NCBI GenBank assembly: GCA_937877455.1
Contig: CALFIU010000129.1
Coordinates: 8,829-72,828, forward strand
Length of the DNA: 64,000 bases
Origin: an uncultured Bacteroidales bacterium
GTDB taxonomy: Bacteria > Bacteroidota > Bacteroidia > Bacteroidales > UBA3824
Direction: 5' to 3'
Each line of letters opens with the position of its first letter. The first letter of the stretch is position 1. Under the pieces are notes generated by a model. It saw only the letters and a list, made by a program, of their open reading frames with translations. It was not told the origin of the DNA and made no database searches. This document shows positions 36,280-44,739 of the stretch, piece after piece. The position numbers and the translations under genes were made by a program.

Positions 36280-37016
36280 AATGTATAGCAATTGACGACG
36301 AACCGTTAGCATTAAAACAAATATCGGCGTACATAGAAAAAACATCAGGACTTGAACTCATTGGCAGTTTTGAGAGTTCGGTAGAAGCATTGAAGTTTTT
36401 GGAAAAAAACGACACCGATCTTATGTTTGTTGACATCAATATGCCAAACCTAAACGGCATAGACCTTGTAAAAAGCCTTAAAAAACCACCGTTGGTAATA
36501 TTTACCACTGCATACAGCGAATACGCTATGGAAGGTTTTAAAGTTAACGCCGTTGACTATTTGCTTAAACCAATAGCCTACGAAGATTTTAGACGCGCCG
36601 CCATGAAAGCCGAAAGTTGGCTAAAAGTTAGACCTATTGATAACGACGAAGAATCCAGCGTAAGAGCAAATACCAACTTCAAAGGAAATGGCAAATTCAT
36701 TTTCATAAAATCAGAATACAAGGTAATGCGCATCAATTTCGACAAAGTAAAATACATCGAAAGCATGCGCGAATACATCCGTTTTCATATGGAAGATCAA
36801 AAACCTATAATGACACTTCTTACGATAAAAGCCATTGAAAACTATCTACCACCAAACCGGTTTATGCGCATACACCGATCATTTATTGTCAACCTTGACA
36901 AAATAACAATAATAGACAAACAACGAGTGGTTTTTGATGGAAATACTTTTTTGCCCATAAGCGACCAATATAAAGACAAATTTCAAGAATACCTTGACGA
37001 CAATTTTGCATTATAA
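36276..37016 (+). CDS. LytTR-family response regulator
   Basis: 246 residues. Receiver domain 1-120 with acidic pocket IDDEP, phosphoacceptor Asp 53 in FVDINMPNLNGI, TTAYSEYAMEGF and LLKPI. C-terminal LytTR DNA-binding domain (about 145-246): FIKSEYKVMRINFDKVKYIESMREYIRFH, RIHRSFIVNLDKI and LPISDQYKDKF. It presumably controls its own operon or envelope genes; no LytTR direct repeat was identified in front of 30910. Overlap with the kinase gene indicates translational coupling. Confidence 0.93.
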   Translation: MKCIAIDDEPLALKQISAYIEKTSGLELIGSFESSVEALKFLEKNDTDLMFVDINMPNLNGIDLVKSLKKPPLVIFTTAYSEYAMEGFKVNAVDYLLKPIAYEDFRRAAMKAESWLKVRPIDNDEESSVRANTNFKGNGKFIFIKSEYKVMRINFDKVKYIESMREYIRFHMEDQKPIMTLLTIKAIENYLPPNRFMRIHRSFIVNLDKITIIDKQRVVFDGNTFLPISDQYKDKFQEYLDDNFAL

Positions 37017-37202
37017 TTGGGCTTACTTTGAGAGTAATGCAACAATGTAGTTTAAGACTAACCTCTTTACACCACTTCGATTTTTACATTGTGCTTTGCT
37101 TTTGGTTACCTCCAATTGAAACCCACTAAAATTATCTGTCGCAACAAACCATTTTACACCGATGGATAATTTTTTTTTGCCTATTGTACCTTGCGCTAAT
37201 TT

Positions 37203-37376
37203 GAAATTATAACTGGCGGACACGTAAATCCGCCACCATACAATTTAATTACATTCAATAAATTAGATAAGTGGGCGTATGGAAGGTAGCAAAATTGCCT
37301 TCCATACGCCCACTTATAATACCCAACCCAACGTAATGGCGAACCTATGAGTCTGCCCGTTCAAATGAAATTGTCA
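37203..37376. mobile_element. MITE-like element, copy B
   Basis: Related to the element at 62912-63106. It shares the right end CGAACCT(n)TCAAATGAAATTG and, on the left, a GGCGGACACGTAAATCCGCC hairpin that parallels the other copy's GCGAACACATAG. The centre is a 20-bp perfect hairpin (37267-37286 with 37298-37317). The left terminal repeat is eroded, so the left boundary is approximate. Confidence 0.6.
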
Positions 37377-37424
37377 AAATAAAAAAAAATTATTTGAAAA
37401 CATACTAAAATAAAAAATATTTCG

Positions 37425-37432
37425 TACTTTTG
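37425..37432 (+). promoter_or_regulatory. Candidate promoter upstream of the structured RNA and CHAT operon, -7 element
   Basis: TACTTTTG matches TAnnTTTG. A TTTG at 37393-37396 is 28 nt upstream, longer than the usual spacing. Transcription from here would start near 37438, at a hairpin of 8 bp (37438-37445 with 37457-37464), giving a leader of about 300 nt before the ATG at 37741. Confidence 0.5.
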
Positions 37433-37487
37433 TATGTGGAGAAATAGTGCGCGCGCATTTCTCCGCAAAAAATATATTTTTTTTTAA

Positions 37488-37679
37488 CGGAAACGTTATG
37501 CTGTTTCGAGGTTTCTGAAACCTGAGAAATTTCAATTGGTCTCGAGTTACAGCATAGCTGATGCCGCGCTGTAGGGCGCAGGTTTAGCTATTGTTGTAAT
37601 CTTAGACCAAGGGTTTTTCTCAGGACCTCAGAAACGAGATTACGAAAAGAAGAATTTGCATAGCTGGCCTGCGTTTCCG
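37488..37679 (+). ncRNA. 192-nt rod-like structured RNA (leader or small RNA)
   Basis: The sequence folds into a single continuous rod of nine nested helices, about 58 base pairs: 37488-495/672-679, 497-501/658-662, 504-508/643-647, 511-518/628-635, 521-529/616-624, 536-542/604-610, 546-551/595-600, 554-559/586-591 and a terminal 564-569/576-582 (last three digits of coordinates). Internal loops are mostly small, with larger bulges on the 3' side between the second and fourth helices. The segment is much less AT-rich than the DNA around it and has no reading frame. Overall shape recalls 6S RNA, but a classic large central bubble is not obvious. No terminator follows before the gene at 37741, so a cis-acting leader is equally possible. 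Confidence 0.6.
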
Positions 37680-37740
37680 CGTATTAATAAGATTAACAAA
37701 CCTTTCTAAGGCCGCGAAAGGGCAAAATTTATAAAAAAAC

Positions 37741-38409
37741 ATGAAAAAATTTTTATTAGCAGCGATGGCATTTTGCACCATCACAGCAGGAGCTTGGGCA
37801 CAAGACGAATCTAAAGAAGCTATTGGACAAGCATCAGAGGCAAGTCAAAGTTTTCAATTGGCAGCAAGTCTTTCAACATACGGTTATGCCAACAAATCTG
37901 CATTACCGTTAATCCAAGCAGCCCAAATAGTAAAAGAATCTGGCATGAAAGAAACGCAAGAAAAAACAGAAGATTCTGGAGTTGCAAAACAATCAGACCA
38001 AAAAAAAGGTGAAATTTCGCTTGACGTTACAAAACTTCTTGCCGATGCAAAAAAATTTGCCGCAGGCGACAAAACATTACTTGCACTCATCGACAAAGTA
38101 AATAGTTCTGCAACAAGAGGTAGTTCAGTGGGCTTAGAATATATCAGACATGACATTCCTGCTAACGGATATTCTTGGATAACTCGTACATTCTACGGCA
38201 ATTCTTTCTGCGAAGCAAACGTAATTGGCGATGGAGACACCGACCTTGACCTTTATATTTATGACGAAAATGGCAATTTGATTGCTCGCTCTGTAAGTTA
38301 TTCTGATCGTGAATATGTTTCTTGGCGTCCATCTTGGACTGGTACATTCAAAATTAAAGTTGTAAACAGAGGTAATGTTTACAACCGCGCTGTTATTGGA
38401 CACAATTAA
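37741..38409 (+). CDS. Small secreted protein with PPC-like beta domain, first gene of the CHAT operon
   Basis: 222 residues. A signal peptide ends at AWAQ-D (about residue 21). Residues 22-120 are Ser/Ala/Lys-rich and helical. Residues 125-222 form a beta domain containing GDGDTDLDLYIYDENGNLI and WTGTFKIKVVNRG, which looks like the bacterial pre-peptidase C-terminal (PPC) fold. No catalytic motif was seen. It sits behind a 300-nt leader with a long structured RNA and is followed by a terminator-like hairpin, so it may be made in excess over the downstream proteases. It may be a substrate, inhibitor or surface partner of the CHAT proteins; this is inference from position. Confidence 0.7.
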   Translation: MKKFLLAAMAFCTITAGAWAQDESKEAIGQASEASQSFQLAASLSTYGYANKSALPLIQAAQIVKESGMKETQEKTEDSGVAKQSDQKKGEISLDVTKLLADAKKFAAGDKTLLALIDKVNSSATRGSSVGLEYIRHDIPANGYSWITRTFYGNSFCEANVIGDGDTDLDLYIYDENGNLIARSVSYSDREYVSWRPSWTGTFKIKVVNRGNVYNRAVIGHN

Positions 38410-38445
38410 TCACATCTAATGCTATTTCATAATTAACTAACAACT

Positions 38446-38490
38446 TCTGCGGAAAAATTTGCAAAATAATTCTTTCCGCAGATTTTATTA
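38446..38490 (+). terminator. Terminator-like hairpin between the first gene and the first CHAT gene
   Basis: A perfect 10-bp stem (38446-38455 with 38473-38482) followed by TTTTATT. The first CHAT gene begins 23 nt later with no promoter of its own recognised, so this probably works as a partial terminator that lowers expression of the downstream genes. Confidence 0.6.
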
Positions 38491-38512
38491 AACATCATTA
38501 ACACATAGCCAA

Positions 38513-40912
38513 ATGAAAAATTTCCTACTCCTTGTTTTATTAACAACTTTTTATAATATTTGTATTGGTCAAAATTTTCAAAATTATTACAATGCTGGCA
38601 ACGAATGTCAAAAAAAAGGTCAATATCAAAAGGCAATTGATTTTTATAAAAAAGCTGAGAAAAAAACTTCTAAAGCATACGAAAGGAATAGGGTTTATAA
38701 AGCATTGGCAGATAGCTATAAAGAAATTTCGGATTATGTTCACGCCACCGATTATTACGAAAAACTTTTAAAAATTTACAATCAAGAAAACCAAAAGAAA
38801 ATATTGCTAAACCTTAGCGATTTATGGATTCTTACCGGGCAATATCAAAAAGTGATAGACAATCTTAAAGATATGCAAAACTCTCCCGACGAAACCGTAA
38901 GACTTACAAATCTATCTGCCGCATATTCAAAATTGGGCAAACCCAACGAGGCTCTTATTCTACTCGACAACGTTCTTAAAGACAAAACCTCTCCCAATTA
39001 CAAAATTGCATTACAAAACAAAGGCTACATACTTTGGCAACAAAAAAATTATGCAGAAGCCGAAAAACTACTCGAAAAAGCAATAATTCTATACAATCAA
39101 GACGACCCAAACAAATATATCTGCATGGGCAATTTTGCCAAGGTTAAAGCTGGGTTAAAGAAATATGAACAGGCCTTAGAAACAATAAACGAGGCAATAG
39201 ACTGGCAAGAAAACAAATTTGGCAACAAACATCAAGACTACATAAACTCAATTCGCAAAAGAGCAGAAATAGTGTTTGAATCGGGTCAAACTGGCGATGC
39301 TACGGAATTGTTTTTTCAATATTTTTTCCTTCAAAGGAATTATATAACCCAAAACTTTGCGTTTATGACCGAACAAGAACGCCTAAACTTTTGGCATAGT
39401 CAAAAACCTCTTATAGAAGAATGTTACCTCATTGGTAATAATGATCCTGAATTTCTGTTCGATGTTGCTGTTTTTTCAAAATCTATACTTACATCTGCCA
39501 ACAGAAACTTTTATATGCAGATGAGTAACAACAAAAATCTATCAGAAAAATACGATTCTCTTATCGAAATGAGAGCAAAAACTTTAATTACAACAGGCGA
39601 AGAACGTAAGGAAATAGAAGATAACATACGATACATCGAAAAACAACTAATGGAAAGCCTACCCGACTTTGGCAATTACATAAATAGTTTGCAAATAAAA
39701 GGTGGACACATTCGTAAAACCATAGGAGAAAACGATGCCGCAGTTGAATTTATATATTATTCCAAAAACGACACAATGCACTACGCAGCTATTGTATTAC
39801 AAGGTGGCAACACAAAATTTGTCCCACTATTTAGCGAGCAAGAAATTGAAACTCTTGAAGTTGGAGATGGATATGCAACTGTTAGAGAATGTATAAATGA
39901 ACCCGGAAATCCGTTTGTACAACATAAAAATGTTTTATACAGAGATACCTTACTCGGCAGCAAAATTTGGGACGAAATTGTAAAAGACATTCCCCAAAAC
40001 GCAAATGTCTATTTCTGTCCCGACGGCATTTTTCATCAACTCGCCATCGAATACCTTTGTTTTTCTCGCAAAGATCTCAATTTTTTTAGGCTATCGTCAA
40101 TGAGAACGTTAATTGAAAAGAAAAATCAACAAGATTACAATTCAATATTATACATTGGTAGCCTCAATTATAATGTTTCGACGTCCGTAGGACAAGCCAA
40201 AAACAACGAACCAGATCGTTCGGGATGCGAAATGCTTCGCAAAAACGGCATAATAGTACCATACTCTTTTCTTAGCAACTCAATTTACGAAATATATAAT
40301 GCTCGTAATACATTTAAGGCACAAAAAACCAAGGTGTTGATACGCAATCAAGCAAGCGAAGAAGTTGTAAAAAAAGAATTACCACAATACAAAACCGTTA
40401 TTATTTCCACTCATGGCTACAACCATTCTGACATAGAAATAAAAAAAGATTGTAATTTAGCCGACAATATTTATGCCGATAGCATTATGTCGATGTGTGG
40501 CATTGCACTTTCGGGCGTTAACGTATATTCTATGGACGACAGCACCAATCGACACCTCAACGATGGACTTCTCACCGCACTCGAAATGAGTAGGCTCGAC
40601 CTTAGCGGTGTGGATTTTATGATTTTTTCGGCTTGTCAAACCAACTTAGGAGCAGTTAATCGTGACGGCGTATTTAACATTCCTCGTGGATTAAAACAAG
40701 CTGGCGTTAATTCAATGATGGTAACTCTTTGGCAAATAAACGACAAATCGGCAGAAAAAATAATGACAGAGTTTTTTAAAAACCTAAAACAAGGGAAAAA
40801 TAAATGCGAAGCTCTAAAATTGGCAAAAGACTTCGTTATGAAAAAAAATATTGATAATTTTGACACACCATATCATTTATGTCCATACATAATAATTGAC
40901 GGAATAAACTAA
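38513..40912 (+). CDS. Exported TPR-CHAT caspase-like protease 1
   Basis: 799 residues. Signal peptide MKNFLLLVLL... ends near CIGQ (20). TPR-type helical repeats fill about 22-280 (GQYQKAIDFYKKA, NYAEAEKLLEKAI, KKYEQALETINEAI). A linker includes the EQERLNFWHSQKPLIEECYL segment common in CHAT proteins. The CHAT domain (about 420-799) is a caspase-fold protease domain, with the catalytic His 634 in ISTHGY and Cys 708 in FSACQTNLG, followed by IPRGLKQAGVNSMMVTLWQIND. The start at 38513 gives a good signal peptide. It is 6 bp ahead of its paralogue. CHAT proteases usually act inside cells; the signal peptide places this one in the envelope or outside. No type IX C-terminal sorting domain is seen. 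Confidence 0.87.
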   Translation: MKNFLLLVLLTTFYNICIGQNFQNYYNAGNECQKKGQYQKAIDFYKKAEKKTSKAYERNRVYKALADSYKEISDYVHATDYYEKLLKIYNQENQKKILLNLSDLWILTGQYQKVIDNLKDMQNSPDETVRLTNLSAAYSKLGKPNEALILLDNVLKDKTSPNYKIALQNKGYILWQQKNYAEAEKLLEKAIILYNQDDPNKYICMGNFAKVKAGLKKYEQALETINEAIDWQENKFGNKHQDYINSIRKRAEIVFESGQTGDATELFFQYFFLQRNYITQNFAFMTEQERLNFWHSQKPLIEECYLIGNNDPEFLFDVAVFSKSILTSANRNFYMQMSNNKNLSEKYDSLIEMRAKTLITTGEERKEIEDNIRYIEKQLMESLPDFGNYINSLQIKGGHIRKTIGENDAAVEFIYYSKNDTMHYAAIVLQGGNTKFVPLFSEQEIETLEVGDGYATVRECINEPGNPFVQHKNVLYRDTLLGSKIWDEIVKDIPQNANVYFCPDGIFHQLAIEYLCFSRKDLNFFRLSSMRTLIEKKNQQDYNSILYIGSLNYNVSTSVGQAKNNEPDRSGCEMLRKNGIIVPYSFLSNSIYEIYNARNTFKAQKTKVLIRNQASEEVVKKELPQYKTVIISTHGYNHSDIEIKKDCNLADNIYADSIMSMCGIALSGVNVYSMDDSTNRHLNDGLLTALEMSRLDLSGVDFMIFSACQTNLGAVNRDGVFNIPRGLKQAGVNSMMVTLWQINDKSAEKIMTEFFKNLKQGKNKCEALKLAKDFVMKKNIDNFDTPYHLCPYIIIDGIN

Positions 40913-40918
40913 TTGTAA

Positions 40919-43390
40919 ATGAAAAAATTATTAGTCATATTTATATTTTTTCAATTCATCTCCATCAACAGTTTTTCGCAAAGCAACTTTCAAACGCTGT
41001 TAAAAAATGGACAAGATGCCGAACATGCCAAACTTTATTTTAAAGCAATTAGCATTTACAAACGTGCAGAAAACCAAGCAACAAAAACATTTGAGAAAAA
41101 CAGAGTTTACAAAGCATTGGCTCGCAACTATATTTCTATTTCAGAATACAGCAAGGCATTGGAATATTACAACAAACTCCTAAACACAACCAATGGACAG
41201 ACACGTAAGGCAATTATTCTAAACATAAGCGACATACAAATATTATTGGGGCAATATCAAAATGCAATAGATAATCTTATCGGAATGAATGATGCTCCCG
41301 ACGAAACTATTAGGCTCAACAACCTTGCTGCAGCATATTCAAGACTTGGCAAATTTAACGAAGCAATAGTAATATTAGACTCTGCTCTCAACAAAAATAC
41401 AACATCAAACCACAAAATAGCACTTCAAAACAAAGGCTACATATTTTGGCAAATGGGCAAGGTTGAAAAAGCAGATAGTACGTTGCAAGCTGCCATCAAA
41501 CTTTTCGACCTTAACGATGCAAAAAGATACATTTGCCTTGCAAACTTGGCAGTAGTACAAGCAGAAAAAAAAGATTATACACAAGCAATCAAAAACATTG
41601 ACGAATCAATAGATTGGCAAAAGAAAAAACTCGGTGAAAAACATTTTGACTATATAACTTCTCTAAGAAAAAAAGCTCAAATATTACTTACATTCAAAAA
41701 AACTGGCGATGCAACAAAACAATTTAAGATATATTTCGATAAAGAACGCCAATATATTGCCGAAAACTTTGCATACATGTCGGAAAACGAAAGACTAAAC
41801 TTTTGGTTCTCTCAAAAACCACTTGTAGAACAATGTTTTGCAACCGAAAATACAAATCCTAACTTTTTATTTGATGTGGCAGTTTTTTCAAAATCGTTAC
41901 TTGTTCAAGCCAATAGAAATTTTGAAAAACTAACATCAACAAACAAAAACCTATCGGAAATATACCAAAAAATTCTACAAAAAAAATCAACAGCATATAC
42001 CGTTGACATTAATTCACAAAAAGAAATTTGGCAAGAGATAGAAACAATGGAAAAGCAACTTTCTGAAAAATTACCAAGTTTTAAATCTTTTGTTAATGAT
42101 ATAAAAACCAACTCTAACGACATAAGAAAAAAAATAAAAAATAACGAATTTGTTTTAGAATTTATTCGTTACAACAAAGATAACCAAACAAAATATGCTG
42201 CATTGTTAATGCCCAAAATAGGTGATGTAAAATTTATTCCATTATTTACTACCGACGAAATAGAAAATTTTAAAGTAGGCAAACAAAATTTTACAGTAAA
42301 TAGTTGCATAATATCGTTGAATCGTGAATCAAAAAATCAACTATATTCCGACACTATTCTTTCGCGAAAAATATGGAACAACATAACCAAAAATATTCCA
42401 CAAAATTCAAATATATATTTTAGTCCAGAAGGAATTTTTCACAACCTTGCAATTGAATATATATGTTTCGATAGACCTGACCTAAAACTTTTTAGGCTAT
42501 CATCATCACGCGTATTATGTAACCGCACAACATCAAACGCAAAATCAGCCTTGCTCGTCGGTGGCCTCGACTACAACGACACCTCATCGGTAATTCGCCA
42601 CACAGATACAATACCCAACCGACTCGGCAGCACAATACTTTGGAACAGCGGACATTCAATACTTTGGAATTATCTTAGCAACTCCATAGTAGAAATAGAC
42701 TCGATTTACAACGTATTGAAAAACAATGTTAAAAACCCAATAAAAATAATTAAGGGCTACGGGACAGAAGACTATGTAAAAACCAACCTACCCAAAGCCG
42801 ACATGGCTCTAATATCTACCCACGGATATTCGTTAGGCATTATGGACACTGATAACAACAAGCAAATAAACAACAACTCAATAGATTCAACCATGCTTTT
42901 ATGTGGATTGGTATGCTCTGGTGCCAACATCACATCCAAACAATATTATAGCAATAATTTTTTGGAAGATGGCTACCTTACCGCCTTAGAAATAAGCGAA
43001 CTCAATCTTTCCAAGTTGGACTTAGCGGTGCTGTCGGCATGCCAAACGGGAATTGGGATGGCTGCACCCGACGGACCATCGGGTATTCCAAGAGGACTTA
43101 AAAAAGCTGGTACAAATTCCATTGTTGTATCACTTTGGGATGTAGATGACCTCGCGACAAGGATTCTTATGACACATTTTTTTTATTTTTACAACCAAGG
43201 CAAAACAAAATACGAATCATTAAAATTAGCGCAAGAAAAAGTTCGCACATTCAACGAAAAAATAAAAATAAAAACATCACAATTTTCTCAAAGCATAATG
43301 GCAAACATAACAACAGAGCGCGAAATCGTTGTAGATTATTTAGATAAACCATACTTTTGGGCAGCATTTATACTCATTGACGGAATTTAA
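40919..43390 (+). CDS. Exported TPR-CHAT caspase-like protease 2
   Basis: 823 residues; a tandem paralogue of the preceding gene with the same layout throughout. Signal peptide ends near NSFSQ (21). TPR region about 25-285 (AEHAKLYFKAISIYKRAENQ, EYSKALEYYNKLL, KDYTQAIKNIDESI). CHAT domain about 430-823 with His 635 in ISTHGYSLG and Cys 708 in LSACQTGIG, then IPRGLKKAGTNSIVVSLWDVDD. The C-terminus has an extra helical insertion of about 30 residues (IKIKTSQFSQSI...) before FWAAFILIDG. The dyad is intact in both copies, so duplication seems to have preserved activity. The cleavage specificity is unknown. Confidence 0.87.
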   Translation: MKKLLVIFIFFQFISINSFSQSNFQTLLKNGQDAEHAKLYFKAISIYKRAENQATKTFEKNRVYKALARNYISISEYSKALEYYNKLLNTTNGQTRKAIILNISDIQILLGQYQNAIDNLIGMNDAPDETIRLNNLAAAYSRLGKFNEAIVILDSALNKNTTSNHKIALQNKGYIFWQMGKVEKADSTLQAAIKLFDLNDAKRYICLANLAVVQAEKKDYTQAIKNIDESIDWQKKKLGEKHFDYITSLRKKAQILLTFKKTGDATKQFKIYFDKERQYIAENFAYMSENERLNFWFSQKPLVEQCFATENTNPNFLFDVAVFSKSLLVQANRNFEKLTSTNKNLSEIYQKILQKKSTAYTVDINSQKEIWQEIETMEKQLSEKLPSFKSFVNDIKTNSNDIRKKIKNNEFVLEFIRYNKDNQTKYAALLMPKIGDVKFIPLFTTDEIENFKVGKQNFTVNSCIISLNRESKNQLYSDTILSRKIWNNITKNIPQNSNIYFSPEGIFHNLAIEYICFDRPDLKLFRLSSSRVLCNRTTSNAKSALLVGGLDYNDTSSVIRHTDTIPNRLGSTILWNSGHSILWNYLSNSIVEIDSIYNVLKNNVKNPIKIIKGYGTEDYVKTNLPKADMALISTHGYSLGIMDTDNNKQINNNSIDSTMLLCGLVCSGANITSKQYYSNNFLEDGYLTALEISELNLSKLDLAVLSACQTGIGMAAPDGPSGIPRGLKKAGTNSIVVSLWDVDDLATRILMTHFFYFYNQGKTKYESLKLAQEKVRTFNEKIKIKTSQFSQSIMANITTEREIVVDYLDKPYFWAAFILIDGI

Positions 43391-43412
43391 ACAACTATAA
43401 AACATTATAAAA

Positions 43413-44678
43413 ATGAAAAAAATAACAACAACAATATCAGCAATTTTTCTTTGTATTGGTTTAAATGCTCAGAAAATAGACCGACAAGCAGATGTAGAAA
43501 TTAATTTCTATCCCTCCAACGTAGAAAAATACGAAGTAAAAGTCATCAACAGCCCAAACATAACAAAAAAAATATCTGCAAAATATCAACAACAAGCCGA
43601 AGCATTGGCTTCAGAAAATAGAGGTGCTTTTTTTAGTGGACTGCTCTCCATAACAGAAACAGCAGCATTCGGTGTTCTCGGACAAAGCACATCAACACTT
43701 GCATCGGCAACCTTTTCTACCATAACCTCCGCCATTAAAAACAAAAAACAAAACTGGCAAAACGCTGTAAAAAAAGAAAGTTCTTTTGAAAAAAAATTAT
43801 TGATGATAGAAAACATCGACGATTTTTACACCACCATTTCCGATGCTGGCGCACTCGATCCATGCGGTATGGCATTCAACGGATTATCTTGCCTACAAAA
43901 ACGCGGGCAAGACACTGTATTATTCATTTCTTGCAGCCTCGACACCTCAGATATTTCTGTGGCACGCATATTAAAACACTCTAAATTTGAACTTAAATTA
44001 GATACACTAACATTCAATCCCACGCTCTGCAACTTACCTAACGATAGTTCAAGAACATTTGCCGAACGAAAACCATATTCTTTTGATGACAGAGGAAACA
44101 TTTCTCTATCAATAAAAATAGAGTTCTCGTCATCATGGATTAACCAAGCCATACAAATACACAAAGACGTAAAACTTGGAGAATTTACTTCCAACATATC
44201 CATAAGCAAAAATACACTCGAACAAGATGGCATTTTTAGATTTATACGCGGCAAAAATTTAAAATCCGAAAATTGTAGCATAACAGGCGATTGTTTTATT
44301 ATTCCTCGCTCATACATAGGTGTACGCGATACTCACGGAATTTATCACGATGCGTGGGGTACGGGACAATACAAAGTGGCAATAACACTAAAAGAATTGT
44401 GCGGAGTTTCACAAGAATTTGCAAAAAATTGGAAAGACGATTGGAAAGACCGTCCTAAACAATCAACAATAAAACAAGACTTGTCCAACACTATAAAACA
44501 AACATGGAGCAAAAATTCAAACACATGGATATGCTCTTTTACTCAAGCTCCAATGACCTACACTAAACAACAAGTAATGAGCGCATTAGGAATAAACACG
44601 CAAAATACAACAATTCAACAACAGGGGCAGCAAAATCAACAGCAAAATCAAGACAAAAAAATGCCAGATATGAAATAA
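43413..44678 (+). CDS. Secreted protein of unknown function between CHAT genes
   Basis: 421 residues; signal peptide ends near LNAQ (20). I recognise no family. Residues 71-110 (GAFFSGLLSITETAAFGVLG... to TSAI) are a long Gly/Ala/Ser/Thr-rich hydrophobic stretch, flanked by basic residues, that could be membrane-active or a buried coiled region. The middle (about 145-330) is mixed alpha/beta with several cysteines. The C-terminus is a Gln-rich tail (QQQGQQNQQQNQ). It starts 22 bp after CHAT 2 and ends 61 bp before CHAT 3, inside the same operon, so it is a candidate substrate or co-factor. Confidence 0.65.
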   Translation: MKKITTTISAIFLCIGLNAQKIDRQADVEINFYPSNVEKYEVKVINSPNITKKISAKYQQQAEALASENRGAFFSGLLSITETAAFGVLGQSTSTLASATFSTITSAIKNKKQNWQNAVKKESSFEKKLLMIENIDDFYTTISDAGALDPCGMAFNGLSCLQKRGQDTVLFISCSLDTSDISVARILKHSKFELKLDTLTFNPTLCNLPNDSSRTFAERKPYSFDDRGNISLSIKIEFSSSWINQAIQIHKDVKLGEFTSNISISKNTLEQDGIFRFIRGKNLKSENCSITGDCFIIPRSYIGVRDTHGIYHDAWGTGQYKVAITLKELCGVSQEFAKNWKDDWKDRPKQSTIKQDLSNTIKQTWSKNSNTWICSFTQAPMTYTKQQVMSALGINTQNTTIQQQGQQNQQQNQDKKMPDMK

Positions 44679-44739
44679 CAACAGCCTCAAAAATAACACA
44701 CAAACGCCTTAACACGTAAAAAGTTAACATCCAAAAATC

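Noticed and set aside
37023..37223. Minus-strand reading frame of 66 codons beside MITE copy B
   Set aside because: It would start inside the element's GGCGGA hairpin, has no promoter, and matches no family I know. It may be a degraded gene end, but the evidence is too thin to list.
37438..37480. Short hairpin plus T run as a complete terminated small RNA
   Set aside because: The 8-bp hairpin at 37438-37464 is separated from the T run by A-rich sequence, so it is not a proper intrinsic terminator; kept only as part of the leader.
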